DNA of 64,000 nt from Paraglaciecola sp. MB-3u-78 (GCF_002835935.1 NZ_PJCF01000003.1:434001-498000); one strand, 5' to 3'; shown: positions 42,972 to 54,012, counted from the first letter of the stretch. Numbers and translations: made by a program. The notes: a model not told the origin generated them from the letters alone.

Positions 42972-45900
42972 TTGAAGACTACTGTTACATTCCCTCCTTG
43001 GTTGATTGTTATCGCTGGTACGCTATTAGCTACCATCATAAATTTTTATCCATTACCTTTTGTCACCGGCGCTCAATTTGTTTTCGGCAACATCATAGCC
43101 GTTGCCCTTACTATACTATTTGGTTGGAGGGCGGGTTTAACGTGTTCTGTTATTTCAACTGCGGTTACATATTTTAACTGGGGACATGTACTTATATTTT
43201 TACCCTTTTCACTTGAGGTTTTATCGGTTCACTACGCCATTTCTAAACAAAAAAGCCCACTATTTGCAGGTGTACTGTATTGGTTTTCTCTAGGTTGGAT
43301 CATAGTAGGGTTAGAGTATTATTTTTTAGCAGACTTTCTAGACAGTACCAAAATAGCGATAACCATTAAATATGTCATTAATGGCGTATTAAATGTCATG
43401 CTTGGCTATGTGTTGGCGTTTATTTTATTGACAATCACCAAAAGTAATTGGCGTGAAAGATTAAAATTCAGTCAATTTATCACATTAGCCGTTGTCTACT
43501 CGTTGACGATAGCCGTTTTAGCTAATAGCTATTTTTGGCTTAATAATATGCAAAAAGACAAGTTATCTGAGCTCAACAAACAATTGACTATGGAGTCTCA
43601 ATATATTGCTCAAAAAGTAGATGCCTACCTTAACGAGCACCTCAATACACTCGATCTTATTGCCTCTTTGGATCAATCTCAAATCAAAGAGCAAGATTGG
43701 TTATTTGTTCTAGACAAAATTGTTAAACGATATCCTAATATATTGACGATGCTGGTTACCGATGTGGATGGAAAATTCATTGCTACCCATCCGGCCTCAA
43801 GATTACAAGAAGTAAAACAACAAGACCCCTTTTATAACGTTTCAAAGCGCCCCTATTTTACGGCCCCAAAATCCACTCATCAACCCTATATTTCGGATGT
43901 CTTCCAAGGAAGGGGCTTTGGCACTGATATAATAGTGGCGGTGTCTGCTCCTCTATTAATCGATGGAAACTTTACGGGTATCGTTGAAGCTTCACTTGAT
44001 TTAACAAAGTTTAGCACTCTGGATCGTAAGGTATTACATGAAACAGAGAGCATTATCATACTGGATAACAATAATCGCGTAATTTATCGTTCTGATGGCC
44101 TGGCTTATGATCTGTTAGAGGATTTACGAGATAAACCCGTATTAGCCCATATACAACATCCTAAAAATTACTATTTTATAAACCATGTAGGAGACTATTA
44201 TTTAGGCATCTCCCAGGAAATAGGCAACTTTGGTTGGACCTCCATTGTATTGCTTCCCAGAGACGTATACGAAACTCAAATATCCAGTTATGTGGTCTGG
44301 TCGCTGTCCCTATTGGCCATTTTTCTTGGAGCCGGCGCTTTTATTGCCTCAAAGCTTGCGGACAAGATCACTCGACCTTTAACTGAATTAAATCAAGAAT
44401 TACTCGCTGTTAGTCGCACGGGAAATTTTGATTCACTTAATCTGGCTTTAAAACCCACCTTATTTGTTGAATTAAATAGCATGTCGTCGGTCATTCAAGA
44501 GTTTTCTCGACGACTAAGAGAATCAATACACTCACTCAACAATGCCAATTTTGAACTAGAAAGCGTGAACAGTAACCTGACAAACCTAGTTGAAGAAAAA
44601 ACCAGAGACCTGCAACTAGCGGTTATTTCTGCTAATAGTGCTAACAATGCAAAATCGGAGTTTTTGGCCACAATGAGCCACGAAATCAGAACACCAATGA
44701 ATGGTGTGCTTGGTATGATTGAACTGTTGCAGACCAGTGATCTGGATAATGAACAGAAATACAAATTAGATATAGCCGCTTCTAGCGCAAAATCGCTACT
44801 CTCTTTGATTAACGATATTTTAGATTTCTCTAAAATTGATGCAGGGAAAGTGGAATTTGAAAATCAGGATTTTAGTTTAATTGAATTACTCAGTGACATC
44901 GTTGAAGTCCATTCGATGATGATAACGAGTAATGATGTCACTATGCTGATGGATACAAGTTTAATTGAGCAGGACTCGCTTCAAGGAGATCCTACTCGAT
45001 TACGTCAAGTGTTAACAAATTTACTGAGTAATGCGCTCAAATTCACTAAAAGGGGTCACATTATACTGACAGCGCAGAGTAGAAATGTTGATGGGCGGGT
45101 CCAAGTATCTCTTAGGGTAGAAGATCAAGGTATTGGTATTGCGCCCGACAAGTTAGAGTCGTTATTTCAACCATTTACACAAGCAGATGCCTCAACCACT
45201 AGGAAATATGGGGGAACCGGTCTGGGTCTGACTATATCTAAAAAACTGTGTGAATTGATGGGCGGCGATATCAGTGTGCAAAGTACCCTTGGCAGTGGTA
45301 GCACTTTTACTGCGGTAGCAACCTTTAATGTGAGTGAAAATAAGTCCAGTGAACCCGACTTGAGCACGCTTTTTCATTATATCTTGGTGTTAGGCAACGA
45401 TACACAAAGTGAGTTACTCATATCACAACTCAAACACTGGAATGGCCAGATTGTTAGTGTTAAAGATATTGCCGAGCTAGAGGTTAAATATGCTCGAATT
45501 AAGGGGTTTGGTAAAAAGACATACCCCAATCTCATTTTTTTTGTAGAAGACGTCATAAACGACAACCTTAAGAATAGTTGCAGGTTGGCCATCGCTCAGG
45601 GTGACTACGTTATTTATGTTCACAAACAACAAACAAAAGCGCTGGATAGTACAATCCATGACGTTGTCAGTGGTATTTTCTCTGCACCCATAACACCAAA
45701 CAAACTGTCTAATGTTATCAAAGCCGTCACTCATAACACAACGGAACATGTTCAGAATCAGTCTTATGTTAATCCACAGAATATGGCAAACATCTCGAAC
45801 AGAACATGTGTGTTATTAGTGGAAGATAATTTGATCAATCAACAGGTTGCCCAGTATATGTTGCAAGAGCTCCAGATTGACGTAATTACAGCTAATAATG

Positions 45901-46178
45901 GGCAAGAGGCAATACAGCAGTTAATAGATAACACCGAGTTTTCCTGTGTTTTAATGGATTGCCAAATGCCGGTAATGGACGGTTATACTGCAACCAAAAA
46001 AATTCGTCAGGGTCAGGCAGGTCAACACAACAAGAATATTCCAATCATTGCATTGACGGCTAACGCTATGAGCGGTGACCAAAAATTATGCCTCGATGCA
46101 GGCATGAGTGACTTCATTACCAAACCTGTTTCACTTGAAATGTTGCGCAAAACCTTGAAAGAAGTGCTAAAAACCTAA
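42972..46178 (+). CDS. Hybrid sensor histidine kinase with MASE1-like and Cache sensor regions
   Basis: 1068 aa. Domains in order: a MASE1-like block of about six TM helices (residues 5-155); a further TM and an extracytoplasmic dCache-like domain (about 175-430, with [20 protein letters not shown] and [20 protein letters not shown]); TM and HAMP (about 435-510); coiled coil; HisKA with phospho-His in [15 protein letters not shown] (about 573); HATPase_c with [10 protein letters not shown]; a degenerate middle receiver-like segment; and a C-terminal REC domain with [12 protein letters not shown] and phospho-acceptor Asp in [11 protein letters not shown]. No Hpt domain is present, so a separate phosphotransfer protein is needed. 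The start is TTG 42972 with AAAGG upstream. Confidence 0.88.
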   Translation: MKTTVTFPPWLIVIAGTLLATIINFYPLPFVTGAQFVFGNIIAVALTILFGWRAGLTCSVISTAVTYFNWGHVLIFLPFSLEVLSVHYAISKQKSPLFAGVLYWFSLGWIIVGLEYYFLADFLDSTKIAITIKYVINGVLNVMLGYVLAFILLTITKSNWRERLKFSQFITLAVVYSLTIAVLANSYFWLNNMQKDKLSELNKQLTMESQYIAQKVDAYLNEHLNTLDLIASLDQSQIKEQDWLFVLDKIVKRYPNILTMLVTDVDGKFIATHPASRLQEVKQQDPFYNVSKRPYFTAPKSTHQPYISDVFQGRGFGTDIIVAVSAPLLIDGNFTGIVEASLDLTKFSTLDRKVLHETESIIILDNNNRVIYRSDGLAYDLLEDLRDKPVLAHIQHPKNYYFINHVGDYYLGISQEIGNFGWTSIVLLPRDVYETQISSYVVWSLSLLAIFLGAGAFIASKLADKITRPLTELNQELLAVSRTGNFDSLNLALKPTLFVELNSMSSVIQEFSRRLRESIHSLNNANFELESVNSNLTNLVEEKTRDLQLAVISANSANNAKSEFLATMSHEIRTPMNGVLGMIELLQTSDLDNEQKYKLDIAASSAKSLLSLINDILDFSKIDAGKVEFENQDFSLIELLSDIVEVHSMMITSNDVTMLMDTSLIEQDSLQGDPTRLRQVLTNLLSNALKFTKRGHIILTAQSRNVDGRVQVSLRVEDQGIGIAPDKLESLFQPFTQADASTTRKYGGTGLGLTISKKLCELMGGDISVQSTLGSGSTFTAVATFNVSENKSSEPDLSTLFHYILVLGNDTQSELLISQLKHWNGQIVSVKDIAELEVKYARIKGFGKKTYPNLIFFVEDVINDNLKNSCRLAIAQGDYVIYVHKQQTKALDSTIHDVVSGIFSAPITPNKLSNVIKAVTHNTTEHVQNQSYVNPQNMANISNRTCVLLVEDNLINQQVAQYMLQELQIDVITANNGQEAIQQLIDNTEFSCVLMDCQMPVMDGYTATKKIRQGQAGQHNKNIPIIALTANAMSGDQKLCLDAGMSDFITKPVSLEMLRKTLKEVLKT

Positions 46179-46369
46179 TACTTACATTGCAAGTATCACT
46201 GCACAGATTAGGCTTTCTGTGACGTCTTTATCCCCCTAAGTAGTCTCCGATGTTAATAGTGTTAACTGTTTGTTAGTTAAAGTTGAACATTTGAACATAA
46301 TTAGGGTGCTCAAGATTGGATTACTTAAGCTTTACAGCTTTTTACAGTCATCGGCTTTTTTTTATCATT

Positions 46370-46387
46370 TGAGAAGTGTTATTCTCA
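46370..46387. promoter_or_regulatory. Inverted repeat upstream of the PepSY gene
   Basis: TGAGAAGTGTTATTCTCA is a 6-bp inverted repeat about 95 bp before the PepSY membrane protein. The half-site TTCTCA is common in Fur-box-like operators, and PepSY proteins often accompany iron uptake, but the 6-bp spacer is longer than usual. Treat as a tentative operator. Confidence 0.3.
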
Positions 46388-46483
46388 TAAACGAGTTCGG
46401 CAATTATATTAATTAGTTCAAACTCAGGTTAATTAAGATAATGATGTGAACAACACGACTATTTAACATTTGCAGAGGAAGAT

Positions 46484-47002
46484 ATGGCGTCACCAAAGTT
46501 TCATAATAGTATTCGCAAGTACCATCGTTGGATGGGTTTTTTTTTGGCGGGTATGATAGCCATTTATGCAACCAGTGGGATATTACTGATTTTTAGACCA
46601 ACAGACTTTCTCAAGTTTCCACAAACTGAAATACGTCAGTTAGAGCCGGGGTTACAGATTGAATCTTTAGAAGAAAATCTGCACCTTAAAAAGTTTAAAG
46701 TTGAGTCTGAATCGAACACCATGATTATATTTAATCTAGGCGAATATAATAAAAATACCGGTGAGACTGTTATCAATCAACTTGATTATCCTACACCTTT
46801 AGCTAAATTAGTGAAGTTACATAAAGCCACAAACAATAGTCCGCTGTTTTTCCTTAATATAAGTTTTGCTATTGCATTGCTGTTGTTTGTTGTGTCTGCA
46901 TTTTTGATGTTTATGCCAAAGTTAGCTTTTTTCAAAAATGGTGTGAAAATATCCATTGCGGGGGCTTTATTTGCGCTTTTGTTTGTGATTTTTGCGTCAT
47001 AA
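46484..47002 (+). CDS. PepSY-associated membrane protein
   Basis: 172 aa with three predicted TM helices: about residues 17-37 (GFFLAGMIAIYATSGILLIF), 122-143 (FFLNISFAIALLLFVVSAFL) and 152-171. The N-terminal HNSIRKYHRWMGFF is the usual PepSY-TM start, and the loop has a PepSY-like beta pattern. Members occur with siderophore or heme uptake or reductase systems; none is adjacent. GAGGAAG 6 bp upstream supports ATG 46484. Function unknown. Confidence 0.75.
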   Translation: MASPKFHNSIRKYHRWMGFFLAGMIAIYATSGILLIFRPTDFLKFPQTEIRQLEPGLQIESLEENLHLKKFKVESESNTMIIFNLGEYNKNTGETVINQLDYPTPLAKLVKLHKATNNSPLFFLNISFAIALLLFVVSAFLMFMPKLAFFKNGVKISIAGALFALLFVIFAS

Positions 47003-47273
47003 AAACATCACAAATTAGCTGAATAACGACTAATATATGCCGTGATCATCCTGAGTCTAAGCTTGTGTCACGGCCAATTAGGGTTGTTTTCTGTTGTGAA
47101 TGTAATTATGAATTATCTTTGCTCATAAAGCATACTGCAACTTGTTGATTCTAAATGTATTAGGATGCAACCACATAAATTCACGACGGATCCTGCTTGT
47201 GTTTTTTTCTGACGGCCATATTATAAACTTCATGAACGCTACCCTATCAATAAAATTTAAGCTCACAAATTGC

Positions 47274-47576
47274 ATGATTAAATGCAATGTCGCTTTGATG
47301 TTGTTTTTGTTTTTGTCTGTATCGTTTATCAACGTTGCCGAAGTCCGTGACCTTTCATTACAGGAAAAGGTTACATACCTTGCTGATTTTGAATACGTAG
47401 CTGATAATCTGCCTGAATATGATTCAGGTGATGATAGTGTCGGTATCCCTTATGACGTTATTGAAAATTGTGACGTCGCCTGCCACATCCTTGCGGTTCA
47501 ATTTAAGGCCATTTCCTCCTTAAATTGTGCCTTTCAAAGGCCTCTTACCCGCGCACCACCAAACGCATTGAGTTAA
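47274..47576 (+). CDS. Small putative exported protein
   Basis: About 100 aa from ATG 47274 (MIKCNVALMLFLFLSVSFIN), which gives a signal peptide. The mature part has VTYLADFEYVADNLPEYDSG and two Cys (ENCDVACHIL). The frame is open from 47142 and other starts (47142, 47232, 47298) are possible; none has a good ribosome site. No family recognised. It precedes the CBS gene by 77 bp. Confidence 0.35.
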   Translation: MIKCNVALMLFLFLSVSFINVAEVRDLSLQEKVTYLADFEYVADNLPEYDSGDDSVGIPYDVIENCDVACHILAVQFKAISSLNCAFQRPLTRAPPNALS

Positions 47577-47653
47577 ATAAATTTAACGCTACAGAGTCCT
47601 TTTTTAACAGAGAGATTTTGTAGGAAAATCAATGAATATTTTGGTGAATTAAA

Positions 47654-48241
47654 ATGAATGATTTTAAAATAATGTCTACTGTGGATAGCAGTATTGCTTG
47701 TGCAAATGTGTTAGTTGAAGCGCAGTCTCATTTGGATGTATATAGCTCAGCTGAGTGTGTGGTTAAGGATATCAACTGTATTATTGAGCAAATGATTGCG
47801 CCTGATACCAGCATTGATGAAGCGTTGACAGTAATGAGATTGAGCAATAGAAAGTCTAAATTATATGTTGGGACAGATCTTAAATTATTGGGGGTTATTA
47901 GTGGTTTTACTTTGGTCAGCCGTGTTGTATTAATGACTGCAAATCGCAAAGGTGTGGCGAGGGCGGATCTAACGGTGTCAGATGTAATGAGTCACGCCTA
48001 CAAAATGCCTGCATTGCGAAAAAGTCATGTTCACAGAGCGTGTATTGGTGATATCAAGAAAACTATGGAGTCACTCGGTGAAGCTCATATCCAGGTCGTT
48101 GATGAAAATAATAAAATTTGCGGGATAATCTCATCAACAGATATTAGCCGAGTTTTGAATGTGCCAGTGTATATCAATGCCACTGCACATTCGTTTAAGG
48201 ATTGTTTTGATGTTATGCATGAGCATGAGGAGCTTATTTAG
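47654..48241 (+). CDS. CBS-domain protein
   Basis: 195 aa, cytoplasmic, with two CBS motifs. The first lies about residues 45-105 (APDTSIDEALTVMRLSNRKS, KLLGVISGFTLVSRVV), the second about 110-170 (TVSDVMSHAYKMPALRKSHV, HIQVVDENNKICGIISSTDI). The pair should form a Bateman module binding an adenosine ligand. The region before (1-40) is unassigned. It is likely a stand-alone regulator whose partner is unknown. A long hairpin terminator lies downstream. Confidence 0.75.
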   Translation: MNDFKIMSTVDSSIACANVLVEAQSHLDVYSSAECVVKDINCIIEQMIAPDTSIDEALTVMRLSNRKSKLYVGTDLKLLGVISGFTLVSRVVLMTANRKGVARADLTVSDVMSHAYKMPALRKSHVHRACIGDIKKTMESLGEAHIQVVDENNKICGIISSTDISRVLNVPVYINATAHSFKDCFDVMHEHEELI

Positions 48242-48435
48242 CTTCTTGTTAGATTAAGTTTTATTTATAAAGGGGAGGGCTGTATTAGTAACCTCCCCAT
48301 TTAAAATGTTAACGACCTTAAATAATTGAAACCATTGGATTCAGTAAAATTGAGGGCAAAACCACGTTAACTTCGGTATAACCTGTTTATCTGACAAAAC
48401 ACAATGAATCCAATCCATTAGCTGAGAATATTAAT

Positions 48436-48490
48436 AACATTACCCCAACAGAGCATGTGTTAGCTCTGTTGGGGGTAATGTTGTCATTTT
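48436..48490. terminator. Long bidirectional terminator
   Basis: AACATTACCCCAACAGAGC and its complement GCTCTGTTGGGGGTAATGTT form a 19-bp stem with one bulged G and an 8-nt loop, then a T run. It lies between the convergent CBS and penicillin-acylase genes. A weaker GGGGAGG...CCTCCCC hairpin precedes it at 48272-48298. Confidence 0.8.
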
Positions 48491-48544
48491 TTAAAAATGT
48501 CTCTTTTTTATTCCGAACTCAGGTTAATTAAACTGACCACAGTA

Positions 48545-50923
48545 TTATTTGACTGGCACTAGTTGCAAGGTACTAATAGTGTTGGCTGTGACATCGGCTT
48601 CACTAAAATGCTGCTTTATGTACTGACCATTAATATACGACTCAGCTTGATCTTGATAATGTTGATCAAACAACACCCCACTTTGGCCTACAGGATTGAT
48701 ACCGAGTGATTGGCTTGGGTCGGCAAAGTCGATGAGTCGGCGGGTTGACGGGCCGTATACCACTGACCAAGGCGCTGGACTGATCTTATGTGACAGATTG
48801 TTAGGGGTTTCATGACCACCAGGCGCGTTAAACTGGCCAACGTTGAACAACTTGTCTAGGGGATTTTGCTGACCCAGAGGGTGTCCATGGGTGAGAGTAT
48901 GCGCTTTGCCCCATTGCCAGTTCGCTGTGTTGGCACCCAGAGTGCTGCGCAGGTGTTTTAGACTTTCCTGCCATGCAACCGCCACTATTGCTGCGCGATC
49001 TTCGGTGACTGCGGTCTCTCGATTATCCCACCATGGCGAATCGGGTTCATTTGCCAAGCGTGGTAAAGCAAAATCGATGACACGAGTACGAATTAACGTT
49101 GCGAAGAAACTGTCACCCATTTCGTCACTCATGGCCTCAAATGCAAGTTGGTAAACTAACTGGTTAAAAATCGTGGGGGCTATGTCGTCAAGATTATGCT
49201 CCCCATTCCAGTTAGTGAGTAAGTTCACTAATTCTTGTTCATCGTCGCTAGCGGTCGCTTGTATGATGGGTAACAATGGTTTGAGCAAGCGCTGTGCATA
49301 GCCGCTGCCTGTATCCAGTTGCAATGCCTGACTATTTTGCACGTTCCACTTCACGGTATTGTCTGCTAAACGTTGATTAAGTCGAATACCACGAGCGGGC
49401 AAATTGTAATAACCCGGTACCTTGATACCGCTGTCAGGAACGGGCTGATAATTAGCCGAAACGATGTAGCCGCGAGCTGGGTTTTCCTCTTGGGGGTTAT
49501 CATTAAAAGGCACAAAACCCAGTTTATCCGCATCAGAACTGCTTCCGTCGAGGATGAAAGTAGGATCGACTCCATTAGGACGTAAAGGCAGTTTAGCTGC
49601 TGCCCACCAACCAATATCGCCACTGGCATTGGCCCAGACTATGTTGAGTCCTGGCGCATGAATTTTTTCACTGGCCGCGCGAGCTTTTGCTAAGGTATCA
49701 GCACGGTTTAGTTGATAAAAGGCATCAAGGATCGGGTTCTCGGTTTCAAGAAACGCCCACCACATGGCGATAGGTGTTTTGCCTGAATGCTCGCCTAGAG
49801 CATCATTGATGATGGGGCCATGAGGCGAGCGCCTTAAGGTCAGAATGACCGGATCCTCACCTTTAACCTCAATTTTCTCACTGCGACTTTGTAGCTCGAC
49901 CCATTGACCCCGATACCAAACTTGATTTGCGTTATTTGGATTGAGTGTTTCGGCAATAAGGTCTATGTCATCGTTCTGAAACATCGTAATGCTCCAGCCA
50001 AAGTCTAGATTGTGTCCAAGGCTAGCGACTGGATTGAGGGCTTGATGATGGCCATATAGTTCAAATCCTGGGTACGACAAATGCGCTTCGTACCAGACTG
50101 ACGGTACGGCAAAACCTATGTGTGGGTCGCCGGCTAATAGAGGCTTGCCACTTGTCGTACGACTGCCGGATACCGCCCAAGCATTACTGCCTTCAAATAG
50201 TGGTAAACCACTATCTGTGAGTGTTTGTTGACTGATACGCGCAAGTTGATTGAGGTCATGCCAATCATTGTTTGTCAGGAGCGGCGATACCACTCCCTCG
50301 GGATGCCAAGCCAAATCAAACACATCAAGGTAGTCCACACCAAGCTTGTCACGAACATAAGTTAGCACCGGCTCAGTGCGAAAAGCAGCGGCAAAACTGT
50401 AAGCCATATACCCAGCCACGCTGAGTGTATCTTTAGCAGTGAAAGGGCGCTTTGAAATGCCTAGAATATCGAATTCTATGGGGGCAGGGTGAGTGTTCTG
50501 ATATTGGTTTATACCATCTAGATAGGCGATCAGAGCTTTATTTGCAGGCGTGTTAAGGTCCATCTTAGCAACGTAGGCATCGGCATGGGCGCGAATGCCC
50601 AGAGTTCGAAATAAACGGTCGCTGTCGAGGAGTTTTGGCCCAAGTATGGCCGCTAATTCACCTCGCGCCAAGCGGCGCACCATCTCCATCTGAAACAGAC
50701 GGTCTTGGGCATGCACATATCCTAGAGTACGATACATGTCGGTTTCGTGCTGCGCTTGAATATGTGGTACACCACGCTCATCATAACGCACCTTAACGGG
50801 TGCTTGCAGATTGGTAAGACTTACCTCACCACTGCGCACGGGTTGTTTGCTATAAATGTACCAAGCACCGGCGGCGCCAACAACAGCAATAATAAAAACA
50901 AGCATTTTCAGGATGAACTTCAT
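48545..50923 (-). CDS. Penicillin acylase-family N-terminal-nucleophile hydrolase
   Basis: 792 aa. An N-terminal signal anchor (ILKMLVFIIAVVGAAGAWYI) sends it to the periplasm. The precursor should cleave itself before Ser246 in FEGSNAWAVSG, leaving an alpha chain of about 245 residues and a beta chain whose Ser is the nucleophile. Conserved beta-chain segments are GKPLLAGDPHIGF, LGHNLDFGWSITMFQNDDID and the FNVGQFNAPGGHETPNNL region. Relatives include penicillin G acylase, acyl-homoserine-lactone acylases and other amidases; this one's substrate cannot be assigned. It is monocistronic. Confidence 0.87.
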   Translation of the reverse strand: MKFILKMLVFIIAVVGAAGAWYIYSKQPVRSGEVSLTNLQAPVKVRYDERGVPHIQAQHETDMYRTLGYVHAQDRLFQMEMVRRLARGELAAILGPKLLDSDRLFRTLGIRAHADAYVAKMDLNTPANKALIAYLDGINQYQNTHPAPIEFDILGISKRPFTAKDTLSVAGYMAYSFAAAFRTEPVLTYVRDKLGVDYLDVFDLAWHPEGVVSPLLTNNDWHDLNQLARISQQTLTDSGLPLFEGSNAWAVSGSRTTSGKPLLAGDPHIGFAVPSVWYEAHLSYPGFELYGHHQALNPVASLGHNLDFGWSITMFQNDDIDLIAETLNPNNANQVWYRGQWVELQSRSEKIEVKGEDPVILTLRRSPHGPIINDALGEHSGKTPIAMWWAFLETENPILDAFYQLNRADTLAKARAASEKIHAPGLNIVWANASGDIGWWAAAKLPLRPNGVDPTFILDGSSSDADKLGFVPFNDNPQEENPARGYIVSANYQPVPDSGIKVPGYYNLPARGIRLNQRLADNTVKWNVQNSQALQLDTGSGYAQRLLKPLLPIIQATASDDEQELVNLLTNWNGEHNLDDIAPTIFNQLVYQLAFEAMSDEMGDSFFATLIRTRVIDFALPRLANEPDSPWWDNRETAVTEDRAAIVAVAWQESLKHLRSTLGANTANWQWGKAHTLTHGHPLGQQNPLDKLFNVGQFNAPGGHETPNNLSHKISPAPWSVVYGPSTRRLIDFADPSQSLGINPVGQSGVLFDQHYQDQAESYINGQYIKQHFSEADVTANTISTLQLVPVK

Positions 50924-51167
50924 TGAACGGATCCGTTTTAAGTTATTGTAAATTACCGTAACATTTTATTGGCTTTTAGTTCACAACTATTCAGCAACAG
51001 ATAAAATACGAAATAGTCAATTTATGTAACGAATACAAAGGCGTATTTCAATATCAAATTAGTCCGAAGCAGATGAGGTTAATCATACGAATACTTGTGT
51101 AATAAAGTGTTATGGTGTGAAAGTGGAAGGTCGAATTTTAATAGAATCACGACAACAGGTGAAACAA

Positions 51168-51884
51168 ATGAAAACTTGTATATTCATTATTTACTTACTA
51201 ATTTTTTATCCATTTATAAGCTCTGCTCAACCTCCAAAACCTTTTTTATTAACGCATATTGTGTACCCTGATCTTGATGAATACTCTGAACTTTTCGTAG
51301 AGATTTATACTGAATTGGGATTTAAAGTGGAGCTAATTCCTACGCCTTCATTACGGGGATTAATTTTACTTAACGACGGAGTTGTAAACGCTGACGTAGT
51401 GCGGATAAATGTCATCGCAAAAACATATCCCAATGTGATAGTGGTCACACCGGAATTAAAACGTGTCAGCCTATCTTTAATCTGCGCTAAGGGAGTACCT
51501 TGTAACCGAGGTGTATTAGCAGATAAAAATATATCCATACTGGCAAATGAAAGGATGCTTGCGCTTCTTGATGATGGGGAGTTTAAATCGATTCATGTCG
51601 ATAATGAATTATTCTCCAGTGTCCTTAGTATGCTTAAGGCCGACCGATATCATTATGGAATATATGTGATAGATGAGGTGATAAAAAACCATTTTGCCGA
51701 AAATTTTCAAATAGTAGAGCTTAAAAAAATCTCAATTAATCACGTTATTCATAAAAAACATATTGGTTTACTACCGAGAATTCAAGAAAAAATACGCGCT
51801 AAACTACCTGGATTTAATCGCATGCGGTTAGGAAACAAGAACCACTTTGAACCGCAAGCGAAGTTTGGCCAAGCTAACTATTAA
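51168..51884 (+). CDS. Periplasmic binding protein-like (SBP_bac_3-type) protein
   Basis: 238 aa from ATG 51168, which has AGGTG 7-8 bp upstream and gives a signal peptide (CIFIIYLLIFYPFISSAQ); the GTG at 51117 would add 17 polar residues. The body has a weak type-2 periplasmic binding pattern (YPDLDEYSELFVEIYTELGF, then VVNADVVRINVIAKTY). No transport genes adjoin it. Similar proteins in alteromonads are orphan sensors or ligand scavengers. Divergent from the penicillin acylase gene. Confidence 0.65.
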   Translation: MKTCIFIIYLLIFYPFISSAQPPKPFLLTHIVYPDLDEYSELFVEIYTELGFKVELIPTPSLRGLILLNDGVVNADVVRINVIAKTYPNVIVVTPELKRVSLSLICAKGVPCNRGVLADKNISILANERMLALLDDGEFKSIHVDNELFSSVLSMLKADRYHYGIYVIDEVIKNHFAENFQIVELKKISINHVIHKKHIGLLPRIQEKIRAKLPGFNRMRLGNKNHFEPQAKFGQANY

Positions 51885-52212
51885 ACAAATAGTTAAGTTT
51901 GCCTCAGTGAGGGGATTGCAACTAACTGTCATGAGTTGAATGATATATTGCATAATTCCAAGCAGATTTCTGCCATTTTGTGTTGATCAACATGGCGATT
52001 AAAACGGGCGAATAGTAACTTGAGCTTGGGTGTAATCTAGGTTTGGCAAAACGGCCTGTCAGGTGCTGAATACAAATAGTCTGTTAGCTCAACAAGTGAT
52101 TCAAACACCCTCAGTACACCAGTGACAACCACCCCCTAAACCCATTTTATTTGGGGAAGTTGTCACATCAGGATAACCTGATTTGTTTAACAAAAATCAC
52201 AGCTATTCAAAC
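51885..52212. other. Intergenic region
   Basis: 328 bp without a supported gene. CCCCCTAAACCC at 52131 and GGGGAAGTTG at 52154 give only a weak hairpin, possibly the end of the msr operon. Confidence 0.35.
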
Positions 52213-52713
52213 TCACGATGCTGAAGGCAGTTTCCAGTCAGGTCTTACAAAGTGGCAAGTGTAGCCATTGGGGCGTGTTTCTAGGTAGTCTTGGTGTTCA
52301 GCTTCAGCTTCCCAAAAATCACTAACAGGTTCGACTTCTGTGACTACTTTTCCTGGCCATAATCCACAGACATCCACGTCAGCAATGGTTCTTAGGGCTT
52401 CTGCTTGTTGCTCGTCAGACTCATAATAAATAGCCGAACGATAGGATGCTCCAGTATCGTTACCTTGTCTATCTGGTGTGCTGGGATCATGAATTTGAAA
52501 GAAAAACTCTAAAATTTGTCGATAGCTGATAACTTCATTATCAAACAATATTTCAATACCCTCTGCATGGTTACCATGATTGCGATATGTTGCATTTGGC
52601 ACTTCACCACCGGTGTAACCCACCCTAGTTGATGTCACCCCAGGCATTTTACGAATAAGATCCTGCATGCCCCAAAAACAACCACCGGCTAATACTGCAC
52701 GTTCATTTGCCAT
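52213..52713 (-). CDS. msrA: Peptide methionine (S)-S-oxide reductase
   Basis: 166 aa. Reduces the S-epimer of methionine sulfoxide. The catalytic Cys12 is in [10 protein letters not shown], followed by [20 protein letters not shown], a HAEGIEI block and [16 protein letters not shown], all canonical. There is no signal peptide, so it is cytoplasmic. It starts 2 bp after the msrB stop on the same strand, forming an msrB-msrA operon that handles both epimers. Confidence 0.93.
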   Translation of the reverse strand: MANERAVLAGGCFWGMQDLIRKMPGVTSTRVGYTGGEVPNATYRNHGNHAEGIEILFDNEVISYRQILEFFFQIHDPSTPDRQGNDTGASYRSAIYYESDEQQAEALRTIADVDVCGLWPGKVVTEVEPVSDFWEAEAEHQDYLETRPNGYTCHFVRPDWKLPSAS

Positions 52714-52715
52714 GA

Positions 52716-53162
52716 CTAAATATCCTCTACTTGATCTAAATAAGCTGCATAGCCTTTACTGCCCATCTCTTCTTTAGGAATAAAACGCAGTGAAGCAGAA
52801 TTAATGCAATAACGCAGACCACCATGGTCTTTGGGCCCATCAGGAAACACATGGCCTAGGTGACTGTCACCATGAGAAGATCGCACCTCAGTACGCGACA
52901 TGCCAAGGGTGTTATCAGTGATTTCATTAACATTAACTGGGTCTATGGCCTTAGTAAAGCTAGGCCAGCCACATCCTGATTCGTACTTGGCAGAAGAGGC
53001 AAACAAAGGCTCGCCAGAAACAACATCTACGTAGATACCAGGTAAAGTATTGTCTAATAATTCACCGGTACCAGGACGCTCAGTACCATTTTCTTGAGTC
53101 ACTCGGAACTGCTCTGCAGTTAGGGCAGAAATTGCATCCTGTGATTTTTGATATGTACTCAT
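52716..53162 (-). CDS. msrB: Peptide methionine (R)-S-oxide reductase, zinc-less type
   Basis: 148 aa. Reduces the R-epimer of methionine sulfoxide. The catalytic Cys119 is in LRYCINSAS, with the likely resolving Cys64 in ESGCGWPSF and the [10 protein letters not shown] segment between. The first CxxC zinc pair found in many MsrB proteins is absent ([13 protein letters not shown] here), so this is the zinc-free subgroup. It is the first gene of a two-gene operon with msrA, which lies 2 bp downstream. Confidence 0.93.
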   Translation of the reverse strand: MSTYQKSQDAISALTAEQFRVTQENGTERPGTGELLDNTLPGIYVDVVSGEPLFASSAKYESGCGWPSFTKAIDPVNVNEITDNTLGMSRTEVRSSHGDSHLGHVFPDGPKDHGGLRYCINSASLRFIPKEEMGSKGYAAYLDQVEDI

Positions 53163-53441
53163 AATTTCCTCTTTGTCATTAACAACAGGTATCTTTGGGA
53201 GTGTAACAGACCTGCTCTTAGTCTATTTTATTCGCAACGGGAGATAAAGATCACTATTTCAAAATATCAAGCGTTTTTGAAGCCAAACATTTCCAATCAG
53301 GGTTCTTAATAACAGTGTGATTAAACGATTGGTCACAAGGTATTCAAAAAGATGAAATTGAAGTCTTAGCGAAAACCATTCAACTTACAGGCGCGTGATT
53401 CATAGCAACAATGATTGTCTCGTTTTGTTATAAACGCTTCA

Positions 53442-53660
53442 TCAATTGTATTCAGCTTCCGCCAGTAAAAATTCATCGTCATCATGCATACGATTACGCA
53501 TTGTCGCCAGCCGTGCTTTAATACCGCCCATCATTTGAGTAAATTGAATGTCTTGGCTGAGCCATTCAAAAATAGGGGTGTATTCAATTTCCCACGCCCT
53601 AACCCAACCTACATCTATTGCGCCTTGGATATAATAAAAGGCTTCTTCTTTATTGTGTTT
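53442..53660 (-). pseudogene. C-terminal remnant of a TolB/TPR-type protein
   Basis: The minus-strand frame reads AFYYIQGAIDVGWVRAWEIE, then YTPIFEWLSQDIQFTQMM and ARLATMRNRM before the stop at 53442-53444. This is the C-terminal TPR-tail pattern of the protein family present intact at 21.2-23.3 kb. The 5' part is lost where the serine recombinase fragment begins. Confidence 0.6.
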
Positions 53661-54012
53661 TATTAAAAATCTGACATACCTCCATCAAATGACACCAGTC
53701 TTTATCCGTACGGAAAAGCCGGGAGAGCTCACGGCTTAAAATGATACCTATATCGCCTAGGGCAACGCGTGCAAGAAGCTCCTGAAAGCCGGGGCGTAAA
53801 CGTGCCCCAGAAGCCGCGCTAGCCCCTAAATCCTTATCAATAATGTCTACCTGTTTAAATCCCAGGTCACTGGCCCGCCCAGCCAAAGCATATTGTAGTT
53901 TCTGGTTTTCAATATTATTTTTTACCTGACTAAGGGATGATTGCCGTAGGTAAACGATAGCCTTTCTGGCTAAATGCTCGCCAGTAATTTTACTTAGATT
54001 GTGAGTCGTCAT
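53650..54012 (-). pseudogene. Large serine recombinase, N-terminal fragment
   Basis: 120 aa of the resolvase catalytic domain: RKAIVYLRQSSLSQVKNN with the nucleophile Ser, DIIDKDLGASAASGARLRPG, FQELLARVALGDIGII and LSRELSRLFRTDKDW. Such proteins normally exceed 500 aa; here the frame stops at the join with the TPR remnant. It is translated after two small upstream genes, as in intact elements of this type. Confidence 0.75.

Noticed and set aside
42911-43177. An 88-residue frame with many aromatic residues before the hybrid kinase
   Set aside because: It overlaps the start of the real kinase gene in another frame.
46200-46360. A rho-independent terminator after the hybrid kinase
   Set aside because: T-rich stretches are present but no stable stem precedes them.
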